DNA of 14,186 nt. Origin: Desulfobulbaceae bacterium. Lineage in GTDB: Bacteria > Desulfobacterota > Desulfobulbia > Desulfobulbales > Desulfocapsaceae. The first letter of the stretch is position 1. The number at the start of each line of letters is the position of its first letter. This document shows, piece after piece, positions 9,150 to 14,186 of this stretch. A program made the translations under genes and the position numbers. The notes under the pieces are model-generated. The model was not told the origin of the DNA and did not search any database. It worked only from the letters and a program-made list of their open reading frames with translations. Location of the stretch: NCBI GenBank assembly GCA_031256095.1, contig JAIRRG010000009.1:1-14186 (forward strand), read 5' to 3'.

Positions 9150-10250
9150 CTAACCGTTATGATGAAAAAAATCTTCGAGAAAGGTCATGCGCCAGCCGGA
9201 AAGCTGCGGCAGATGAGCCACTGGCGGGACGCCATCGGCCAGAAAACGGGCGACGGCGCGCAGTTCGTGACTGTTGCCGACCAGGACCGGGTCGATACCG
9301 GCAACTTCGCTTTTCGCACGGATCGTATCCTGCAAGCGCCGGAAAATTTCTTTTTCCTTGGCCGAAGGCCGGTGGCTTTTTTCCACCACGAGCGTGGCCG
9401 CCGCCTTTGAGCTTGCCGCGCACACGGCAACAATGTCGCTGCCATAGCGCCTCATTGCCTGGTTCGACAGACCGAGTTGGCGCAGCGCCGGGATGTCGGC
9501 GGGCGGCTGGTGGGCAATGGCCAGCAAGATGGTGTCGGCAACAATGTGGGCGCGGGGTTTGTCGCTGGCGCGGGCGGTTTCTTCCCGCCAGTCGAAGAGC
9601 CGTTTCAGAATAGCCGCGCCGCTTGGCGGCAGCCTGGTGGCCGAAGCGCTCAGACGCTGGTAACGGCTCGAACCGTCGGAAACGTAGAAATGCGGATTGT
9701 CGTACAGCGCCAGTTGCTCGTCCAGCCAGGTTTTGACCTGTGGCTCGGCGATACGGCGCAAAAGCAAGAGACGCAAGGCATGGAGATGGCGGACATCATC
9801 GTTGGCGTAGAGCAGTTGTTCGGCGCTTAAAGGGCGGCGCAGCCAGTCGGACCGGGTTTCTGATTTTGTCAGGTTAATATCGAGCAGTTGCTGGACCAGG
9901 GCGGAAAGCGACAAGGTTGCGGGCAAGCCGGCGAAACCGGCGGCCAGGCGGGTATCGAAGACGTTTTCGGCGGCGCTGCCGGTGGCGCGGTAGAGGATGG
10001 CCAGATCCTGGCCGGCATCGTGGAGGATTTTAACCAGGCCGGGGTTGGCCAGCAGCTCCCCCAATGGCCGCAGGTCTTCGAGCGCCAGTGGATCGATGAG
10101 ATGGCATTCGTCACCGGAGATCGCCAGTTGAATGAGGCCCAGACGCGGATAGTAGGTGCGTTCCCAAAAAAATTCGGTATCAAGGGCAATGGCTTCGGCG
10201 GTCTTTGCCTTGGCGATCAGTTCCAGCAGTTGCGAAGGCTTGGTGATCAT
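9150..10250 (-). CDS. rnd: Ribonuclease D (3'-5' exoribonuclease)
   Basis: RNase D trims the 3' ends of tRNAs and other small RNAs. Starting at ATG 10250 the protein has 366 residues, close to the usual length. The DEDDy exonuclease domain (about 1-170) shows all catalytic positions: Asp24 and Glu26 in ALDTEF, Asp82 in HDAGQDLAIL, and Tyr148/Asp152 in YANDDVRHL. An HRDC domain follows (about 215-290, LFDWREETARASDKPRAHIVADTILLAIA), then a C-terminal helical part. The frame is open further upstream to a TTG at 10379, but that extension (about 43 residues) is not RNase D-like, whereas MITKPSQLLELIAKA fits the family's N-terminus. This ATG has no ribosome binding site; a nine-codon ORF with a GAGGG site ends on it in an ATGA overlap. 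The gene follows the PBP1B/TPR lipoprotein pair by 158 nt. Confidence 0.94.
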   Translation of the reverse strand: MITKPSQLLELIAKAKTAEAIALDTEFFWERTYYPRLGLIQLAISGDECHLIDPLALEDLRPLGELLANPGLVKILHDAGQDLAILYRATGSAAENVFDTRLAAGFAGLPATLSLSALVQQLLDINLTKSETRSDWLRRPLSAEQLLYANDDVRHLHALRLLLLRRIAEPQVKTWLDEQLALYDNPHFYVSDGSSRYQRLSASATRLPPSGAAILKRLFDWREETARASDKPRAHIVADTILLAIAHQPPADIPALRQLGLSNQAMRRYGSDIVAVCAASSKAAATLVVEKSHRPSAKEKEIFRRLQDTIRAKSEVAGIDPVLVGNSHELRAVARFLADGVPPVAHLPQLSGWRMTFLEDFFHHNG

Positions 10251-10408
10251 GGAGAATGTACGGGGAATTTTTTCATTTTCCCTCTGTGTCGTGTCGTCGA
10301 TGGCGGCGGCGTGGTCAAATTTCCGCTGCCGCCTGTGGCTACCGGCCAGTGGGTATCGGCTGGAAAGATGGGCGGACAATGGTCAGGGTATTGCCACCGC
10401 CGGGAAAT

Positions 10409-11008
10409 TTAGGGTAAACCGGCATGAGTGGCGGCGCCAGTCCTGGCCTGGTGGATCACAGCCTTGTTGCGGCGGATCAGCGGGCTATTTGCTGAAGCCA
10501 GGCTGTTCGACTTCAGGCAGCATTGGATGGCCTCGGTTTTTTTGCCCTGAGAGAGGCGGATTTTCGCCAGGACATGCCAGTAGTAAGGATTGCGCGGTTC
10601 GATGCGCAGGGCCCGCTCGAGAAACATTTCCGCCTTGTCCAGTTTCCCCTCCTTGAGGTGGCTCTCGCCATGTTGGTATAGGCTGGCCGCTGGCCCCAAT
10701 TTCGGCTGCAATGGCGGCAAGGATTCCTCTGGTTCTATCGGCCCTTCCTCCTCTTCCGCTGACGGCATGGGTTTGGATTTGGCTGGCCCAGACAATACCT
10801 CTGGCGGCGCTTGTCCAGGTTGTATCTGTTTAGGCTGAGGCCGCTTGGAAGAAGAGGCTGGCGGCGCAACCTCTGGCTCGACCGTGGCTGGGGATGAGGC
10901 GGACGGTCTGTACGGCGGCAATATGGTTTTTTCGACGCAGCCGGATAAAATAGCGATGGTCAGGAGTGCCGAAAAAAGCGACGTGAATGAGACAAAACTT
11001 TGCCGCAT
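10409..11008 (-). CDS. TPR lipoprotein with Pro-rich stalk, candidate PBP1B activator (LpoP-like)
   Basis: A 199-residue predicted outer-membrane lipoprotein. The signal peptide ends in the lipobox L-S-G-C (Cys24), with Val at +2 and no inner-membrane retention Asp. Residues about 30-105 are a proline-, serine- and glutamate-rich, probably unstructured stalk; residues about 106-173 form two tetratricopeptide repeats (LYQHGESHLKEGKLDKAEMF, then YYWHVLAKIRLSQGKKTEAI). An AGGA ribosome binding site precedes the ATG, and the gene begins 26 nt after the PBP1B stop, so the two are almost certainly cotranscribed. Pseudomonas LpoP is a TPR outer-membrane lipoprotein that activates PBP1B; the same architecture and gene adjacency here suggest an equivalent role. 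That assignment is inference: TPR domains are too general to show homology by eye, and other TPR lipoproteins exist. Confidence 0.82.
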   Translation of the reverse strand: MRQSFVSFTSLFSALLTIAILSGCVEKTILPPYRPSASSPATVEPEVAPPASSSKRPQPKQIQPGQAPPEVLSGPAKSKPMPSAEEEEGPIEPEESLPPLQPKLGPAASLYQHGESHLKEGKLDKAEMFLERALRIEPRNPYYWHVLAKIRLSQGKKTEAIQCCLKSNSLASANSPLIRRNKAVIHQARTGAATHAGLP

Positions 11009-11034
11009 GGAAAATTATCCTGGAAAAAGAGGGT

Positions 11035-13392
11035 TCATTGAAACCAGCCGCGCACGGTGTCGAAAAATCCTTTTTTCTCTTGCACCCGCGGCAGCGGCTT
11101 GGCCGGCCCTGTGGCCTGATCGGGCTTTGCCGCTGCTCCTGGCGGTGACGCGGCAATGGCCTCGGGCGGCGCTGTCTTTTCGACAGCGGGTGGCGGCTCG
11201 GTGCCGGGCAGATAGGGCAGCAGCACCGATGATTGTGTATCGTTATCGGCGGCGACCAGCGCCACCGTGTCAAGCCGTCGCCAGAGGATGTCGGTCGGTG
11301 GGGTCAGAACCAGAGGGCTGGCGCCAATATCGGTCATGATCTGTTCCCAGACTGGCAAAGCGCCACTGGCGCCGGTCAGCCCGACTGGCTTGTTGTCGTC
11401 GCGGCCGACCCAGACTACCAGCACATGGTCGCCGCTGAAGCCAGAGAACCAGGAATCGCGCAGGTCGTTGGTGGTGCCGGTCTTGCCGGCCAGGTGTTTG
11501 TCGGCCAGCTTGCCGCGTTGCAGGCCTGAGGCCGTGCCTTCGGCGACGACCCGTTGCAGTCCATAATCAAGGAGAAAAACCGTCGCCGGTTGAAAGCGCT
11601 GCTCAACGGTCAGGCCATATTGGCTCAACAGCGAATGGTCGGCGGCCATAACGGTATTGATCGCCCGTAGCGGCGTGTAAAAGCCGTCGGCGGCTATGGT
11701 CTGGTAAATCTGCGCCACCTCAAACGGCGTCATTTCCATGGCGCCGAGCAAAATTGATGGCAATGCCGGGATCTGCCGCGGGAAACCTAGGCGTCCCGCC
11801 GACGCGATGATTTTTTCCAGGCCGACATCCATCCCCAAATGGATGGTCGCCAGGTTCCAGGAATGGGCCAGCGCCCGATAGAGAGCGACCCGGCCATGCT
11901 CGCGGCGGTCGAAATTGTCTGGCGACCAGACGCCCTGGCCAGTGGGTAAATTGACCGCCACATCCTCGACCGGGCTGCCCAGAGTGTAGCCATTTTCCAG
12001 CGCGGTCAGATAGACCACGGGCTTGAATAATGAGCCAATCTGCCGCCTGGCGCTCAAAGCGCGGTTGAAACCCAGACTCACCGGATCTTTGCCGCCGGCA
12101 ATGGCCAGCACTTCGCCGCTGTTGCGGTTGGTGACGATGGCCGCCGCCTCGATATTATTGCCGCGCTTGCTGCGTTTTCCCAGCCGCGCCACCGAGTCAT
12201 GGACACTCTTTTCCAGCTTGAATTGTACCCGTGGATCAAGTGTGGTCATGATTTGCAGGCCATCGGTTTTCAGGTCTTTCTCCTGAAACTGACTGGTCAA
12301 CTGCTGCCGCACCAGATCGAGAAAGGCCGGGAAACGGTTGAAGCCACCGCGTTGCACTTCGGTATCAAGCAGCGGTTCTTTGTTGGCTGCCGCCAATTCC
12401 TCTTGGCTGATAAGGCCGGTTTCGGCCATTTTCGCCAATACCACCTGGCGGCGCTCCAGGCTTTTATCTGGATGCCTGAGTGGGTCGTAGACGCTTGGCC
12501 CCTTGATCAGGCCAACCAGGGTGGCGATCTGAGCCGGCGACAAGTCGGCAAGTGTCCGGTGAAAAAAGTACTGCCCGGCTAGGGCGAAACCATGAATTGC
12601 CCGATTGCCGTCCTGACCAAGAGCAACCTCGTTGGCATAGGTGGTGAGGATTTCCTGTTTGCTGTATTTGGCGCTGAGCAGCACGGCCATCGTCGCTTCG
12701 CGGAATTTGCGCGAGAACGTGCGCTGGTTGGTTAAAAACAGATTTTTTACCAACTGCTGCGTGATTGTACTGCCGCCCTGCACTGTGGCTCCTGCCCTGA
12801 TATTGGCCAGGAAGGCGCGGAAAATAGCCAGTGGTGATACGCCCGGGTTGCTAAAAAAATTCTGGTCTTCAACGGCGAGGAGTGTTTTGACGAACAACGG
12901 CGGTAGTTCGTCATAGGTGACGACAATCCGGTCTTCATGAGCGGTGGGATGAAAGCTGCCGATGCGCGCTGGATCGAGGCGAAACAGGTCGATGGGCTGG
13001 CCGTCGTCGCTGGCGGTGATGGCGGCGATGCCATCATTATTGAAGGTGAGGACGGCGTGGCGCGACGGCTCGAAGCCGGAGGGAAAATAAAAACCACGGC
13101 TGACCACCGTGACCGTCATTTTTTGGCGCTCGTAGCTGCCCTCGCTCTTCGGCGGGCTCTCCTGGCGATAGCCGGAGAGCAGCAGCTCATCCTCGAGCAT
13201 TGACGGCGTCAGCGGTTGGCCAACGTAGAGTTCCAAGGGCCGGGCGTAAACGATGGCTGGCAGTGACCAGCGTTGTCCTTCAAAGCGGGCCTCAATCTCT
13301 GGCCGCAGGCTCAACCCGTAAAAGACCAGTGCCGCGATCATCAGACAAAGCGACAACAAGACAACTAAAGAAATCAGCAAAAATCGTTTCAT
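11035..13392 (-). CDS. mrcB: Bifunctional peptidoglycan synthase, PBP1B type
   Basis: A class A penicillin-binding protein that polymerises lipid II and crosslinks peptides on the periplasmic side of the inner membrane. From ATG 13392 it has 785 residues: a membrane anchor (about 4-27), a UB2H-type domain (about 44-125, SLPAIVYARPLELYVGQPL), the GT51 glycosyltransferase (about 155-330; catalytic Glu175 in AVEDQNFF, Glu255 in YANEVALGQ, QGGSTITQQLVKNLFL) and the transpeptidase (about 375-690; Ser454 and Lys457 of SLFK, SWN at 511-513, KTGTT at 637-641). A Pro/Ala-rich tail of about 60 residues ends in an amphipathic piece. The UB2H domain marks it as PBP1B rather than PBP1A. The start is uncertain: ATG 13434 (14 residues longer) and TTG 13452 are in frame and none has a clear ribosome binding site; MKRFLLIS directly before the helix seemed most natural. 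In the first GT motif two usually conserved residues differ (Arg to Gln, His to Asn). Confidence 0.95.
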   Translation of the reverse strand: MKRFLLISLVVLLSLCLMIAALVFYGLSLRPEIEARFEGQRWSLPAIVYARPLELYVGQPLTPSMLEDELLLSGYRQESPPKSEGSYERQKMTVTVVSRGFYFPSGFEPSRHAVLTFNNDGIAAITASDDGQPIDLFRLDPARIGSFHPTAHEDRIVVTYDELPPLFVKTLLAVEDQNFFSNPGVSPLAIFRAFLANIRAGATVQGGSTITQQLVKNLFLTNQRTFSRKFREATMAVLLSAKYSKQEILTTYANEVALGQDGNRAIHGFALAGQYFFHRTLADLSPAQIATLVGLIKGPSVYDPLRHPDKSLERRQVVLAKMAETGLISQEELAAANKEPLLDTEVQRGGFNRFPAFLDLVRQQLTSQFQEKDLKTDGLQIMTTLDPRVQFKLEKSVHDSVARLGKRSKRGNNIEAAAIVTNRNSGEVLAIAGGKDPVSLGFNRALSARRQIGSLFKPVVYLTALENGYTLGSPVEDVAVNLPTGQGVWSPDNFDRREHGRVALYRALAHSWNLATIHLGMDVGLEKIIASAGRLGFPRQIPALPSILLGAMEMTPFEVAQIYQTIAADGFYTPLRAINTVMAADHSLLSQYGLTVEQRFQPATVFLLDYGLQRVVAEGTASGLQRGKLADKHLAGKTGTTNDLRDSWFSGFSGDHVLVVWVGRDDNKPVGLTGASGALPVWEQIMTDIGASPLVLTPPTDILWRRLDTVALVAADNDTQSSVLLPYLPGTEPPPAVEKTAPPEAIAASPPGAAAKPDQATGPAKPLPRVQEKKGFFDTVRGWFQ

Positions 13393-13603
13393 TGATTGCA
13401 ACAACAATGGTTTTCCGGCGCCCCGCGTGTCCATGCAAAAAGGGTGCGCCAACGAGCGCCAACAGCATAGCTCTGGCCGAAGTCAAGGAAAAGTGTTTTT
13501 CCGGGAAATGTTTGCTCAAATTTAAGAGTCTTCAGCGGGAGGAGGGCGAGTCGCCACTTGCATTGCATCCCGCCGCCAGATTGACGGAGAGCCATAACCT
13601 CCC

Positions 13604-14186
13604 TCAACCGACCTTTGCCGGGTCGAACAGGGCGGCGATTTCTTCCCCAGTAACGTCGTCATACATCTCGGCCTGGCCGATTCCATGCAGCAGTACGAAG
13701 ACCAGCCGCCCAGCCACCGTTTTTTTATCGGTTTTCAGGAAGAAACGAATCCGTTCCTGATCAAGTTCCGGCGGGATTTCCACCGGCAGCCCGTAGGCGG
13801 TGAGAGCAGTATATATCTTGTCTCGCGCCGAGGATGTCAGCAGCCCGCGCCTTGCCGACAGGCGGGCGGCGGCCATCATGCCGATGCTGACCGAGAAACC
13901 GTGTGACAGACTGTAGCCGGAGGCGGCTTCGACGGCATGACCAAGGGTATGGCCAAAGTTGAGGATGCGGCGCAGACCGCCTTCCCGTTCGTCGGCCATG
14001 ACCACTTCCGCTTTGATGCAGCAGCAGGCGACAATTGTGTCGGTGAGGGCCGCGGCATCGAGGTGAAAAATTTTTTCTCTTTTGGCCGCAAGAAAATCGA
14101 AAAGAGCGCTGTCGCGAATCAGACCGTCTTTCAACACCTCAGCCAGCCCGGATTGCATCTCTTTCCGTGGCAGGCTATCGAGAGTG
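13604..14186 (-). CDS. aroB: 3-dehydroquinate synthase, C-terminal part (cut by window edge)
   Basis: AroB converts DAHP to 3-dehydroquinate, the second step of the shikimate pathway, using NAD and a divalent metal. About 193 C-terminal residues are present and the frame stays open to the right edge (TLDSLPRKE before the first internal Met), so the NAD-binding N-terminal part lies outside. The metal ligands are present: Glu in SGLAEVLKDGLIRD, His in NFGHTLGHA and His in LSHGFSVSIGM. The C-terminal DKKTVAGRLVFVLLHGIGQA is also typical. The usual HGEAV motif reads HGFSV. PBP1B follows after about 210 nt; this intervening stretch contains no convincing gene, terminator or promoter. Confidence 0.95.
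   Translation of the reverse strand, partial: TLDSLPRKEMQSGLAEVLKDGLIRDSALFDFLAAKREKIFHLDAAALTDTIVACCCIKAEVVMADEREGGLRRILNFGHTLGHAVEAASGYSLSHGFSVSIGMMAAARLSARRGLLTSSARDKIYTALTAYGLPVEIPPELDQERIRFFLKTDKKTVAGRLVFVLLHGIGQAEMYDDVTGEEIAALFDPAKVG

Noticed and set aside
10251..10379. N-terminal extension of RNase D to TTG 10379
   Set aside because: The extra 43 residues are not RNase D-like, there is no ribosome binding site, and ATG 10250 matches the family N-terminus.
13389..13607. A 68-72-codon ORF after aroB with GGGAGG next to an ATG
   Set aside because: The GGAGG is only 2 nt from the ATG, the ORF overlaps the start of the PBP1B gene, and the sequence resembles no protein I know.

Overview
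All eleven recognisable genes lie on the minus strand. The sequence is GC-rich chromosomal DNA of a diderm (Gram-negative) bacterium: it encodes two outer-membrane-type lipoproteins and a class A penicillin-binding protein with the UB2H domain typical of PBP1B. The mix (QueH-type queuosine enzyme, YejF-type double ATPase, PBP1B, RNase D, GDYXXLXY/DUF2157/DUF4401 proteins) fits a proteobacterium in the broad sense. My best guess is Desulfobacterota (former Deltaproteobacteria), held with low confidence because no rRNA or lineage-specific marker is present.

In the direction of transcription (right to left) the order is as follows. First, the C-terminal two thirds of 3-dehydroquinate synthase (aroB, cut by the right edge). 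Then a bifunctional PBP1B-type peptidoglycan synthase, followed 26 nt later by a small TPR lipoprotein with a proline-rich stalk. Then ribonuclease D, an orphan two-domain oligopeptide-type ABC ATPase (YejF-like) with its own candidate promoter, and a second TPR lipoprotein only 6 nt ahead of uvrC. Next comes an IS30-family insertion sequence. After it is a two-gene membrane module: a DUF2157-DUF4401 fusion overlapping a GDYXXLXY protein by 8 nt. Last is the N-terminal part of queH, cut by the left edge.

Functionally this is mostly housekeeping: aromatic amino acid synthesis, cell-wall synthesis, RNA processing, nucleotide excision repair and tRNA queuosine modification. The points of interest are four. 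The TPR lipoprotein next to PBP1B has the architecture expected of a Lpo-type activator and is a candidate LpoP analogue. The PBP1B has substitutions in the first glycosyltransferase motif. The uncharacterised DUF2157-DUF4401/GDYXXLXY module has a 20-base palindrome in its promoter region, touching the IS end. The IS30 copy itself appears broken by two frameshifts, the second removing a stop codon that would lie inside its terminal inverted repeat. I saw no CRISPR array, tRNA, rRNA, phage or defence system, and no clearly novel multi-gene system beyond the membrane module.
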